A DNA stretch of 64,000 nucleotides from UBA695 sp042691655 (lineage in GTDB: Bacteria > Verrucomicrobiota > Verrucomicrobiia > Chthoniobacterales > Chthoniobacteraceae): contig CP170506.1 of NCBI GenBank assembly GCA_042691655.1, positions 4,216,001-4,280,000 of the forward strand, written 5' to 3'. Under the pieces are notes generated by a model, which was not told the origin of the DNA, searched no databases, and saw only the letters and a list, made by a program, of their open reading frames with translations. Positions 25,653 through 36,415 of the stretch are shown here, in pieces. Each line of letters opens with the position of its first letter. Position 1 is the first letter of the stretch. The position numbers were made by a program, and so were the translations under genes.

Positions 25653-26515
25653 GCCCGCGCCGTGAGGGCGGGCCAGATCGTGGCCAGGGAGGCCAGGTTA
25701 TGTTCCACGGCTTGGGCGGCGACTTCCGGCCCGAGCTTCGGATGATCAAAAGCTGCCGCGAGTCGTTGAAAAAATCGGGCGTAACGGGGCGCGGAATAAG
25801 CGCCGCAGACATCGCCGCCAACGACGGTCCCCGCGCCATGAAGCTGCTCCAGCGCCCAAGCGATATCCCCGGCGGTGAAAAGCCCGTTTTCCCAATTCGT
25901 GGAGGCCTCTTCCAGCCGCAGGCAATCCATATCGACCGTGACGTAGATTCTCTGCCCGGCCAGGGAGGCGGCAAAAGTGGAGAACGCTTCGCGCCAGTTC
26001 TCGCGGGTCACGGCGTCCCAGCGGTTGCGCGAGGCCGGTTTGAGCCGCTCCGCCCACGGCCTTACCGCCAGGCGGCCTGCGCGGATCCCCTCCCAGTTGG
26101 CAAACCCGCGGTTGGGCCACTCCAGTTCGAAATTGCCGGGGCCCCAGATCGTGGCCGAGCGCAGGCAGGGAAGCTCCACCGCGCGGCTGAGCCAGGAGCC
26201 GCAGCACCAGTGCGGGGGCCGGGTATCCCAATCGGGATGGTTATCAAAGCTGACCAGGGTAAACGGCTCCGTTTGAGAGCGAATCCAGAGCGCGCTGAGG
26301 TGGTGAAAATCGCCCGAACCGTAAAGGATGAACGGAGCCAGCTCGCCGCGAATTTCGCGGTAAAACGCGTCCACGGTTTTCCGCTGGGCCGTAAAACGAA
26401 GGGCCGGGCCCCACTGGCGGCCATCCCGGTACGCCGCCTGGGGGAGCAAATCCAAAATGCGCTCGCGGGGCCATGCTCCATCCAGGTCGAGGTGAAGAAA
26501 TAGCGGCGAATTCAT
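25649..26515 (-). CDS. Arginase/agmatinase-fold protein (ureohydrolase superfamily)
   Basis: 288 residues from the ATG at 26513-26515. The manganese-binding layout is present: GSGDFHH with H71 or H72, FDNHPDWD with D91, H93 and D95, and VDMDCL with D195 and D197; the third acid of the usual DxDxxD block is Arg200-Leu, but that residue is not a metal ligand in arginase. The hydrophilic loops differ from classical arginases and it is somewhat shorter than agmatinase (about 306). Likely a guanidino- or amidino-hydrolase of unknown substrate. A 71-residue longer frame upstream was rejected because it runs to the neighbouring response regulator. Confidence 0.75.
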   Translation of the reverse strand: MNSPLFLHLDLDGAWPRERILDLLPQAAYRDGRQWGPALRFTAQRKTVDAFYREIRGELAPFILYGSGDFHHLSALWIRSQTEPFTLVSFDNHPDWDTRPPHWCCGSWLSRAVELPCLRSATIWGPGNFELEWPNRGFANWEGIRAGRLAVRPWAERLKPASRNRWDAVTRENWREAFSTFAASLAGQRIYVTVDMDCLRLEEASTNWENGLFTAGDIAWALEQLHGAGTVVGGDVCGAYSAPRYARFFQRLAAAFDHPKLGPEVAAQAVEHNLASLATIWPALTARA

Positions 26516-26578
26516 GGGCGGCGGCTCACAGGTCAACGGGCCCGTTGCCATTCGGTTGCAGCTGCGGTTAGGGCAGGC

Positions 26579-26977
26579 CTATGCCTCGGCGGCCAGGGCC
26601 TCGCGGACTTTTTGCTTCAGGACGTTGGCGGTGAAGGGCTTGGAAAGCGTGGCCACCGGGGCGGCGCTATTGGCCAGGTCCCAGCATTTGTCGGGGTAGC
26701 CCGAGCAGACGATGAATTTCGACTTCGGCCACTGCCGCCGCACCGTGTCGCGCAGCAGCTCGCCGTTCATCCCGGGCATCACCACATCCGAGATGACCAA
26801 ATCCACGTTCGCGTGTTCGCGAATGGCGCTCAGCGCTTCCTCGCCGCTGCGGGCCTGGATGAGTTCGTACCCGTCGCCCTGGAGAATCAGGTTCATCAGC
26901 CGAAGCATGAAGGGGTCGTCATCCACGAGAAGGATGGTGGCAGGCTTTGGGGCGGTGGTGTCGGCGTTGGAAGTCAT
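26579..26977 (-). CDS. Stand-alone response regulator (receiver domain)
   Basis: 132 residues from the ATG at 26975-26977 made of one CheY-like domain: acidic pocket DDD at 19-21, phospho-acceptor D64 in LVISDVVMPGMNG, threonine/serine switch CSG near 91-93, and K in LSKPF near 110. No output domain follows, so it would act by protein contact or as a phosphate sink. No histidine kinase is adjacent. It lies after the groEL terminator, so has its own promoter, and 63 bp upstream of the arginase-fold gene on the same strand. Confidence 0.9.
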   Translation of the reverse strand: MTSNADTTAPKPATILLVDDDPFMLRLMNLILQGDGYELIQARSGEEALSAIREHANVDLVISDVVMPGMNGELLRDTVRRQWPKSKFIVCSGYPDKCWDLANSAAPVATLSKPFTANVLKQKVREALAAEA

Positions 26978-27037
26978 GGAATCCCTTCGGAACCTAAGTA
27001 TGAGGGCAAAGGCCCATGCCGTCACTGCAAAAAAGAA

Positions 27038-27065
27038 CCGGGCCCGGAAGAATTTCCGGACCCGG
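27038..27065 (-). terminator. Rho-independent terminator of groESL
   Basis: Arms CCGGGCCCGGAA (27038-27049) and TTCCGGACCCGG (27054-27065), four-base loop. On the minus-strand RNA the one non-Watson-Crick position is a G-U pair, and the stem is followed by TTCTTTTTT. It lies 51 bp past the groEL stop. Confidence 0.92.
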
Positions 27066-27116
27066 TGGCAAGCTTTCTCTTCAAAAACAGGGATCTTCCC
27101 TGTTAATGAGTAAGAC

Positions 27117-28754
<1,638 letters not shown>

Positions 28755-28790
28755 AAGGTTTTGGAAACGAGAGTAAAAGGTTGGATGAAA

Positions 28791-29084
28791 TTAGCCGAGG
28801 ATGCCGAGAATGTCGTCCTCGCGCATGATGAGGTAGGTGACGTTGTCGACTTTGATTTCGGTGCCGCCGTATTTGGAGATCAGCACGCGGTCGTCCACCT
28901 TGACGGTGAATTCGACTTTGTTGCCCTTCTCATCGAGCTTGCCGGTTCCGAGCGCGACGACTTTGCCTTCCTGGGGCTTTTCCTTGGCCGTATCAGGAAT
29001 GATGATGCCGCCTTTGATAACTTCTTTCTCTTCGAGCGGCTGCACGAGCACCCGGTCACCGAGAGGTTTGACATTAACTGCCAT
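28791..29084 (-). CDS. groES: Co-chaperonin GroES
   Basis: 97 residues, full length, forms the lid heptamer over GroEL. Signatures: LGDRVLVQPLEEKEVIKGGIIIPDTAKEKPQ (mobile loop around 20-30) and VDDRVLISKYGGTEIKV. First gene of the groES-groEL operon. In the 85 bp before the start there is no CIRCE element and no SD that I can call. Confidence 0.98.
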   Translation of the reverse strand: MAVNVKPLGDRVLVQPLEEKEVIKGGIIIPDTAKEKPQEGKVVALGTGKLDEKGNKVEFTVKVDDRVLISKYGGTEIKVDNVTYLIMREDDILGILG

Positions 29085-29169
29085 AGCTAGTTTTTCTGTT
29101 GGTTTTCTTGTTGGTTACCTCACCCGTCCGGGGGGACCCGGGAAGTGCGGTAAAGGTTAGGTTTAAAGG

Positions 29170-29478
29170 TTATTTTCGAAATGCTACGTCCGCCGCAGAA
29201 GGAGACCCCTCGACGACTTCAATTTTTCCGCCAAGCTGGTTGACTTTCAAAACCGCATAGCAAGCAGAAAAAAATGAATTGTAGATATAAAGAGTCCCCG
29301 TGCTCCGTTTGAAAAATCCGACTTTACCGTTCGGAAACGGAATCACCTGAACATCTGAGAAATCCTGTATTGAGGCCGTTTCAGAAACACTTGCCGGTTC
29401 TGCCTGCAACGGCGCAGCAACAGCCGCTGCCGAGAGCGCACAAGCGGTAAACGAAAGCCAAGGAGATTTACGTTTCAT
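29170..29478 (-). CDS. Small exported protein of unknown function
   Basis: 102 residues with a signal peptide (MKRKSPWLSFTACALSAAAVAAPLQA). The mature 76 residues hold FPNGKVGFFKRSTGTLYIYNSFFSACYAVLKVNQLGGKIEVV, a beta-hairpin-rich stretch with a single Cys in the mature part. No family recognised. Base use is more AT-rich than groESL next to it. It is between groES and the HEPN gene on the same strand; the 85-bp gap to groES holds no obvious terminator. Confidence 0.6.
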   Translation of the reverse strand: MKRKSPWLSFTACALSAAAVAAPLQAEPASVSETASIQDFSDVQVIPFPNGKVGFFKRSTGTLYIYNSFFSACYAVLKVNQLGGKIEVVEGSPSAADVAFRK

Positions 29479-29499
29479 GAGCAGGAAAAATGTTGGGGG

Positions 29500-29886
29500 T
29501 TACTTGAGGTTGGAAAAATAATGCTGGGTTTCGGCGAGGAATTCCTCTGCGTCTTTGATGCTTTCCCGGGCCTCCTCAATGCTGAGAGGCTGGGAGGGAT
29601 CGTAATCTCCCACTGAGCGTAGGTGAAACGCTTTCAACAGGGAAGCGTGTAGCCGGGCGGGGAGTTTTTGAGTGCGGATGTAATCGCGCCCGAAAGCGCC
29701 CAAGGCCTGTCCATGGCTCGAAAACCGTTGCCCATCTTCTTCCATAAGAGCCGTGACACAATAGAACATGCTGTAATAGCTCCGCGAAACAACAAATCCC
29801 GGGTAATCTCCCTGCTCCAGCAAATGTTTTGAGGCGGTAATGCTCGCCTCTGCCTGTTTGAGAAAGCTTGCCGCGCGCTCCTTCAT
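29500..29886 (-). CDS. HEPN-domain protein, likely toxin of a HEPN/MNT pair
   Basis: 128 residues of a single HEPN domain (PF05168 type). The RX4-6H motif that forms the RNase site is R54-F-S-S-H58, though with only three intervening residues, shorter than the textbook spacing, so nuclease activity is uncertain. Other hallmarks: SRSYYSMFYCVTALM (35-49) and SHGQALGAFGRDYI (57-70). It overlaps the MNT gene upstream by 4 bp (ATGA), the typical antitoxin-toxin order. In HEPN/MNT modules the nucleotidyltransferase modifies and silences the HEPN toxin. Confidence 0.85.
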   Translation of the reverse strand: MKERAASFLKQAEASITASKHLLEQGDYPGFVVSRSYYSMFYCVTALMEEDGQRFSSHGQALGAFGRDYIRTQKLPARLHASLLKAFHLRSVGDYDPSQPLSIEEARESIKDAEEFLAETQHYFSNLK

Positions 29887-30209
29887 AAGGATACCCCCTC
29901 CGCCCGGATGTTCCGGAGCAAAATCGAATCCTCTTCGGCGAAACGCTCACTGTCCATGGCGCAGCAGTAGACCACGGCGTCGTGATCGAGATCAATGGGA
30001 AGCGTCAGGTTCGTCAGGGCTTGCCGTTCGGAGCGTACGTCGAAATTTCCCTTCAACACCACGAGGATATCGTAATCCGAATCCTCCCGGTGATCCCGCC
30101 TTGCGCGGGAACCAAAGAGCACGACGCGGCTCAGGCGTTCGCCGTAATGCCCATGAAGGGCGGCGGTCACCTGGTCCAGAATCTGGCGCTCTTTGGCGGA
30201 ATAGGTCAT
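29883..30209 (-). CDS. MNT-type nucleotidyltransferase, likely antitoxin of a HEPN/MNT pair
   Basis: 108 residues. The minimal nucleotidyltransferase motif is GSRARRDHREDSDYD (33-47): GSRAR, then catalytic D45 and D47; a third acid is likely D73-D75 (LDHDAV). It overlaps the HEPN gene by ATGA. Upstream lies the dnaK terminator (30223-30249), so the pair has its own promoter in a very short gap. The family adds AMP to a Tyr on the HEPN partner in the characterised system; that activity here is inferred. Confidence 0.87.
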   Translation of the reverse strand: MTYSAKERQILDQVTAALHGHYGERLSRVVLFGSRARRDHREDSDYDILVVLKGNFDVRSERQALTNLTLPIDLDHDAVVYCCAMDSERFAEEDSILLRNIRAEGVSL

Positions 30210-30222
30210 CGGGGAATAAAGC

Positions 30223-30249
30223 GCCGCTCCCGGCTGGGCCGGGAACGGC
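30223..30249 (-). terminator. Hairpin terminator of dnaK
   Basis: Arms GCCGCTCCCGGC (30223-30234) and GCCGGGAACGGC (30238-30249) with a three-base loop. The single non-paired position is a G-U pair on the minus-strand RNA. The T run after it is weak (CTTTATT). It lies 15 bp past the dnaK stop. Confidence 0.7.
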
Positions 30250-30264
30250 TAAGGTGCGTGGAAA

Positions 30265-32208
<1,944 letters not shown>

Positions 32209-32338
32209 AAAAATAAAGTAGGTTGCCTGTGGGCTGGACTACCCTTTAGCAAGTCCCGGGCCGGATTGTGAAAATATTTATAAATAACTTATAGATAGTT
32301 ACTTGCGAATATATCCAAAAAGGAAGTATACCGCCGAC

Positions 32339-32398
32339 GTGTGCCATGGTGGCGCAGAATGGCACAGTGGGCGCGCCCGGAGTGGCACACTTTGGCAC
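32339..32398. promoter_or_regulatory. Cluster of TGGCAC motifs between dnaK and the RhuM gene
   Basis: Inverted copy GTGTGCCA at 32339-32346 and direct copies TGGCAC at 32360, 32383 (extended TGGCACAC) and 32393. The first and third could form an inverted operator. The last pair resembles a -24/-12 sigma-54 promoter but with nine rather than ten bases between the GG and GC. It lies 131 bp before dnaK and 115 bp before the RhuM start. Confidence 0.4.
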
Positions 32399-32512
32399 AT
32401 CTTGGGGGTTATCCTGCTTTTTCTGGATTTTCGCCAATCTGGTTCTAGAGTCGATTTGCAATAGCCCGGCATTTTACCGTTAGGAGTGGAGAAGAACCTG
32501 GGAACATTTTCA

Positions 32513-33592
32513 ATGCGCAAGTCTGACCAATCCATTGCTCCCCTAAACTTCAAGGGAGAACTGTTTCTTTATAAAAGCGAAGACGGTGAGATTCGCCTTA
32601 ATGTGCGGCTGGAAGGGGAAACGATCTGGTTGACGGTGGATGAGATGGCCTATCTCTTTCAGGTCGATAAATCGGGCGTCTCACGTCACCTCAAAAATAT
32701 TTTTGGAAGTGGGGAATTGGAGCAAAGTTCAGTTGTTGCAATTTTTGCAACAACTGCCGCCGACGGCAAAACCTATCGAGTCAAATACTACAACCTCGAT
32801 GCAATTATTTCGGTTGGCTACCGGGTGAACAGTTTTCGAGGGACACAGTTCCGTATTTGGGCGGCCAAGTTGATTAGGGAATACATCGTCAAAGGGTTTG
32901 CCATGGATGATGCCCGGCTGAAAGAAAGGGACAATTCCCGTTATTTTGAGGAACTCCTGGCACGCATCCGAGATATCCGCTCCTCCGAGAAAGTTTTTTG
33001 GAGAAAAGTCCTGGATATCTATGCCACCAGTGTTGATTACGATCCGCATGCCGGCCTGTCGCAAAAATTCTTTAGCCAAGTGCAGAACAAAATGCATTGG
33101 GCTGCTCACGGTCATACTGCTGCGGAACTGATTTACCAGCGGGTGGATTCAAGCAAACCCAACATGGGGATCACAAACTACCCCGGTGACATCGTGCTTC
33201 GGCGCGATACTGAAATTGCCAAAAACTATCTTTTGAAAGAGGAATTGGAAACGTTGAATCGAATGGTGACGGCCTATCTGGAAGTCGCGGAAATCCAAGC
33301 CCTTAATCGCAAACCCATGACCATGAAAGACTGGGTTTCCCGCCTGGACGATTTTTTGAAAATGACCGGGCGGGATCTACTGACTCACGCTGGGGCAATC
33401 AGCCATGAAAGCGCTCTTCAAAAAGCGCATGAAGAGTACGAGAAATATAATCAAAAGCGCTTGGAGGGTCCCTCGCCGGTGGAGGAGCACTTTGTTGAAG
33501 CGGAGGAAGCGGCAAAAAAATTCGCTTCCCCACGAAAAAACCTAAAGGGCACCTCTGGAAACCGGGGTATGGCAGCCACGAAGGATTTTTGA
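32513..33592 (+). CDS. RhuM-family (virulence protein RhuM-like) protein
   Basis: 359 residues from the ATG at 32513; a GTG at 32486 would add nine. The N-terminus GELFLYKSEDGEIRLNVRLEGETIWLTVDEMAYLFQVDKSGVSRHLKNIF is the family's hallmark and looks like a helix-turn-helix DNA-binding domain. The middle LDAIISVGYRVNSFRGTQFRIWA and FFSQVQNKMHWAAHGHTAAELI are also conserved family blocks. RhuM was first seen in Salmonella pathogenicity island 3 and its function is not known; members often lie on mobile or defence-related DNA. The gene is more AT-rich than its neighbours. Its last codons form part of the palindrome at 33546-33706. Confidence 0.85.
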   Translation: MRKSDQSIAPLNFKGELFLYKSEDGEIRLNVRLEGETIWLTVDEMAYLFQVDKSGVSRHLKNIFGSGELEQSSVVAIFATTAADGKTYRVKYYNLDAIISVGYRVNSFRGTQFRIWAAKLIREYIVKGFAMDDARLKERDNSRYFEELLARIRDIRSSEKVFWRKVLDIYATSVDYDPHAGLSQKFFSQVQNKMHWAAHGHTAAELIYQRVDSSKPNMGITNYPGDIVLRRDTEIAKNYLLKEELETLNRMVTAYLEVAEIQALNRKPMTMKDWVSRLDDFLKMTGRDLLTHAGAISHESALQKAHEEYEKYNQKRLEGPSPVEEHFVEAEEAAKKFASPRKNLKGTSGNRGMAATKDF

Positions 33593-33706
33593 TGCCATTT
33601 TGGCCCCATTTTTTGGGCAATATTCATCAATATTGACTGAAAAATGGGGCCAAAAGGGCACAAAAAGATAAAGTGGATGACGTGCCTCGGTTTCCAGAGG
33701 TGCCCT
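33546..33706. repeat. Nested palindromes at the 3' end of the RhuM gene
   Basis: Outer perfect 18-bp arms AGGGCACCTCTGGAAACC (33546-33563) and its complement at 33689-33706; middle perfect 16-bp arms TTTTGGCCCCATTTTT (33598-33613) and 33640-33655; inner seven-bp stem CAATATT/AATATTG. The outer left arm lies in the last codons of the RhuM gene. The first 14 bases recur once more at 53457-53470, so it belongs to a dispersed repeat. Confidence 0.88.
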
Positions 33707-33754
33707 AAAGTTGCAGTCTGCCCCCAAACCGGAAGGGGATACTTAAGGACGCAA

Positions 33755-33789
33755 AAAGGGCGCAAGAGGTCATCCCCCTTGCGCCCTTT
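33755..33789 (-). terminator. Rho-independent terminator of the response-regulator gene
   Basis: Perfect 12-bp stem AAAGGGCGCAAG / CTTGCGCCCTTT with an 11-base loop, followed on the minus strand by TTTTTGCG (plus-strand AAAAAGGG at the left). It lies 20 bp past the stop of the gene at 33810-34262. Confidence 0.88.
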
Positions 33790-33809
33790 AAGTCGGCGTC
33801 AGCCGAAAA

Positions 33810-34262
33810 TCAGTTCTTGTCCGGCGGCAATTCGACGATCTCAAACCAGTACTTCTCCAGGGTCTGGAGGATGTCCACCAGCGCCTCGAAGGTCACCGGC
33901 TTCACAATATACGAGTTCACCCCGAGGTCGTAGGATTTGTAAATATCCTCCTCGGCATGCGAGGTGGTCAGCACCACGACGGGGATGGTGCGCAGCTCCG
34001 GGTCGCTTTTAATCTCTTTGAGCACGGCCCGCCCATCCTTGCGCGGCATGTTGAGGTCCAGGAGGATCAGGCCCGGTCGCGGCGTTTCCTGCCCGGCGTA
34101 TTTGCCTTGATGGCGCAGGTAGTCCATCAGTTCCTCTCCGTTTTCGACAAAGCGGAGGTCATTGGCGAGGCGCCCTTCGAGCAGCGCTTCCTTGGTCAGC
34201 CTGCGATCGTCGTCATCATCGTCGGCCATCAGGATGGTGATCGGTTTTCCGTATTTGCTCAT
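33810..34262 (-). CDS. Rcp/CheY-like response regulator paired with a sensor kinase
   Basis: 150 residues from the ATG at 34260-34262: a long acidic stretch at 14-19 (DDDDDD), phospho-acceptor D69 in LILLDLNMPRKDG, switch TTSH and K in VKPVTF. Single receiver domain with a short helical tail, like cyanobacterial Rcp1 regulators, so output is by protein contact. The start overlaps the stop of the histidine kinase gene (ATGA), so this is its cognate partner. A longer frame upstream lies in the kinase gene and is rejected. Confidence 0.93.
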   Translation of the reverse strand: MSKYGKPITILMADDDDDDRRLTKEALLEGRLANDLRFVENGEELMDYLRHQGKYAGQETPRPGLILLDLNMPRKDGRAVLKEIKSDPELRTIPVVVLTTSHAEEDIYKSYDLGVNSYIVKPVTFEALVDILQTLEKYWFEIVELPPDKN

Positions 34263-36070
34263 GATTTGGTGATTTGTTTGACGGGTAGCCGCACGATGAA
34301 CGTCGCTCCCTGACCCTTTTCGCTCTTTGCCACAATACTCCCCCCGTGCCGACTTGCAATCTTTCGACACACGGCGAGCCCAATACCGGTCCCTTCGTAT
34401 TCCTGGCGGCTGTGGAGCCGCTGGAAAAGGGTGAAGACTTGCTCGACGTATTGTTCCTCGAATCCGATGCCGTTGTCGGCCACGACGAGCTGGCAAAGGT
34501 CGTCGCCCGGCCCGGCTCCGGCAATTTGATGCTCCTGCGCGGGGAGGATGCGGGCGGAGACGGTAACTTCCGGCGGCTGCCCCGGTTTGTGGAATTTGAC
34601 GGCGTTGCTGAGGAGGTTCTGGAAAAGCTGGCGCATCTGCACCGGGTCGGCGTCGAGGGTGGGGAGCTTGCCGACTTCAATAAGGGCGTGCGTTTGCTCA
34701 ATGGGGATTTCCAGGTCCGAGAGTACTTCGCCCATGATGGCGTTCAAGTCCACCGTCACGAAGGGCTGGGCCCGGCTGGTGACGTGCGAGAGGGTCAGGA
34801 GGTCCTGGATCAAGGTTTGCATCCGGCCCGCGGCCTTCTGCATCCGGTCGAGGTAATCGAGGCCCTGCTCCTGGAGCACGTCGCCGCACTTGAGGCGCAG
34901 GCGGTCGGAGAAGGCGCGGATTTTCCGCAGCGGCTCCTGCAAATCGTGCGAGGCCACGCTGGCGAAGTCGCGCAGCTCGGCGTTGCTGCGTTCCAACTGC
35001 GCGGCGAAGATGCGCAGCTTTTCCTCGCTCGCTTTGCGTTCGCTGATGTCGGAGCCGACGCAAACGAGCCCGATGGACTGGCCGTTCAAGCCGCGCAGGG
35101 GCACTTTGTTGGTCAAAAGCCAGACAAGCTTCCCGTCCCGGTCCACGGCCGGTTCCTCGCGGTTGAGGATGGGCGTGCCGGTTTCGAAGACCGACTGGTC
35201 GTCGGCGTGGTAAATGGAGGCCAGCTCGCGCGGGGCGAAGTCGAAGACCGTGTGGCCCACGAGCTTTTCGAACGAATCCACGCCCAGGAATTTCCGGTGG
35301 GCCACGTTGTCGAGCAGGAAGCGGCCCTCCAGGTCTTTGACGTAGATGTGGTCCGGGATGGCGTCGATCAGGTTGCGCAGCAGGTTACGCTCCTGGGCGA
35401 GCTGGGCCTCGGCGCGGCGGCGGGCCTCGATGTCGCGCAGGATGAGGCCCATGGCCCCGATGAGCAGCGCCAGCGAGATGCACGAGCTCAAGAGCACGCG
35501 CCGCTTGGTCTCCGTGCCGATCTGGCGCGAAAGGGTCGAGCGCTCTTCCAGCCGCAGCTCCTCGGCGAGCTGGAAGGCCGCCATGATCGAGCGCAGCTCC
35601 GTCGTGGCCCCCTCCTGGTTCATCGCTAAAAATCGGTCCTCCGTTGCCTTCGGCCCCTCGGTCTGCCGGGCCCAGGTCAGCTGGCGGAGCGTATCGAGCT
35701 TGTGCGACATCCGTTTCATGATCGCCTTGAGCCGGGCCTGCTGGGCCGGTTCGTCGCGGATCAGCACCGCCAGCTCCTTGGCCTCGGCGGTGGCCTCCGC
35801 CCCGGCTTGCTCGAAGAACCCGAGGAGCACGTCGTCGCCCGAGATGAGGTAGCCGCGCGCGGCGCTCTCGGCCTCCATGAAGTGGCGCAGCAGGGCCTCG
35901 TGGGATTCCAGCACGCGGTGGGTCCGGGAGACCGCCTGGGCCGCGTGAATAAAGTCCCGCGTGCTTTGCAACCCGAGGCCCGCCATCACCGCGACGGCCA
36001 GGATGGCCGCCCCGAAGGCCAGCAGCAGCTTAATCCGGATGGATAACGTGGGAATGCCAGCGATGTTCAC
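34259..36070 (-). CDS. CHASE3-PAS sensor histidine kinase
   Basis: 603 residues. Two membrane helices (about 11-34 and 192-212) flank a CHASE3-like helical sensor (EAESAARGYLISGDD). A PAS domain is at about 232-345 (IPDHIYVKDLEGRFLLDN, SIGLVCVGSDISERK), then HisKA with the phospho-accepting H375 in SHDLQEPLRKI, and a HATPase domain with N-box NLLSNAVKF, G1 DNGIGFE and G2 GTGIGLAVCRKIASRHGG. It phosphorylates the overlapping response regulator. A tRNA-Ser gene and 60-bp gap lie upstream. Signal sensed is unknown; bacteriophytochrome-like output layout suggests a general stress role. Confidence 0.95.
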   Translation of the reverse strand: MNIAGIPTLSIRIKLLLAFGAAILAVAVMAGLGLQSTRDFIHAAQAVSRTHRVLESHEALLRHFMEAESAARGYLISGDDVLLGFFEQAGAEATAEAKELAVLIRDEPAQQARLKAIMKRMSHKLDTLRQLTWARQTEGPKATEDRFLAMNQEGATTELRSIMAAFQLAEELRLEERSTLSRQIGTETKRRVLLSSCISLALLIGAMGLILRDIEARRRAEAQLAQERNLLRNLIDAIPDHIYVKDLEGRFLLDNVAHRKFLGVDSFEKLVGHTVFDFAPRELASIYHADDQSVFETGTPILNREEPAVDRDGKLVWLLTNKVPLRGLNGQSIGLVCVGSDISERKASEEKLRIFAAQLERSNAELRDFASVASHDLQEPLRKIRAFSDRLRLKCGDVLQEQGLDYLDRMQKAAGRMQTLIQDLLTLSHVTSRAQPFVTVDLNAIMGEVLSDLEIPIEQTHALIEVGKLPTLDADPVQMRQLFQNLLSNAVKFHKPGQPPEVTVSARILPAQEHQIAGAGPGDDLCQLVVADNGIGFEEQYVEQVFTLFQRLHSRQEYEGTGIGLAVCRKIASRHGGSIVAKSEKGQGATFIVRLPVKQITKS

Positions 36071-36130
36071 GGGCTTTGGGGCTCCTCCTTGGGAAGGCAG
36101 GCGTGTCGAATCAAAGATGGGGATGCCATT

Positions 36131-36218
36131 TGGCGGAGGGAGTGGGATTCGAACCCACGATGCCTTGCGGCATGCCGGTTTTCAAGACCGGTGCAATAGA
36201 CCACTCTACCATCCCTCC
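36131..36218 (-). tRNA. tRNA-Ser (anticodon UGA)
   Basis: 88 bases including an encoded CCA at 36131-36133. Acceptor stem GGAGGGA pairs with TCCCTCC at the 3' side. The anticodon loop reads CTTGAAA, giving UGA, which decodes UCA. The long class II variable arm is present (GCATGCCGCAAGGCAT), and the T-loop is GTTCGAATC. It is divergent from the histidine kinase gene. Confidence 0.97.
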
Positions 36219-36415
36219 AGAGATGCATAGCAACCTCGCAGGTTCTAGCGTGGATTCACCGGTTTTGGAATTCAATTTTAAAGAAGCGCGCCGCTTCCGG
36301 GCCCGCACGGGTCGCCCGGAAGGAGAAAACCGGCAATATATTCTTAGAAGAAGCCTTCCAAAATGGCACAGATTGTGCAAGCTTCCAGCGGTTGCCGCCC
36401 TTGGGCGGAATTCCC

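Noticed and set aside
29085..29169. CIRCE element before groES
   Set aside because: No TTAGCACTC / GAGTGCTAA dyad, even with several mismatches, could be found.
32383..32398. Sigma-54 promoter before the RhuM gene (TGGCACACTTTGGCA)
   Set aside because: There are nine rather than ten bases between the GG and GC elements, and sigma-54 promoters tolerate this badly. Other copies of TGGCAC nearby fit an operator array better.
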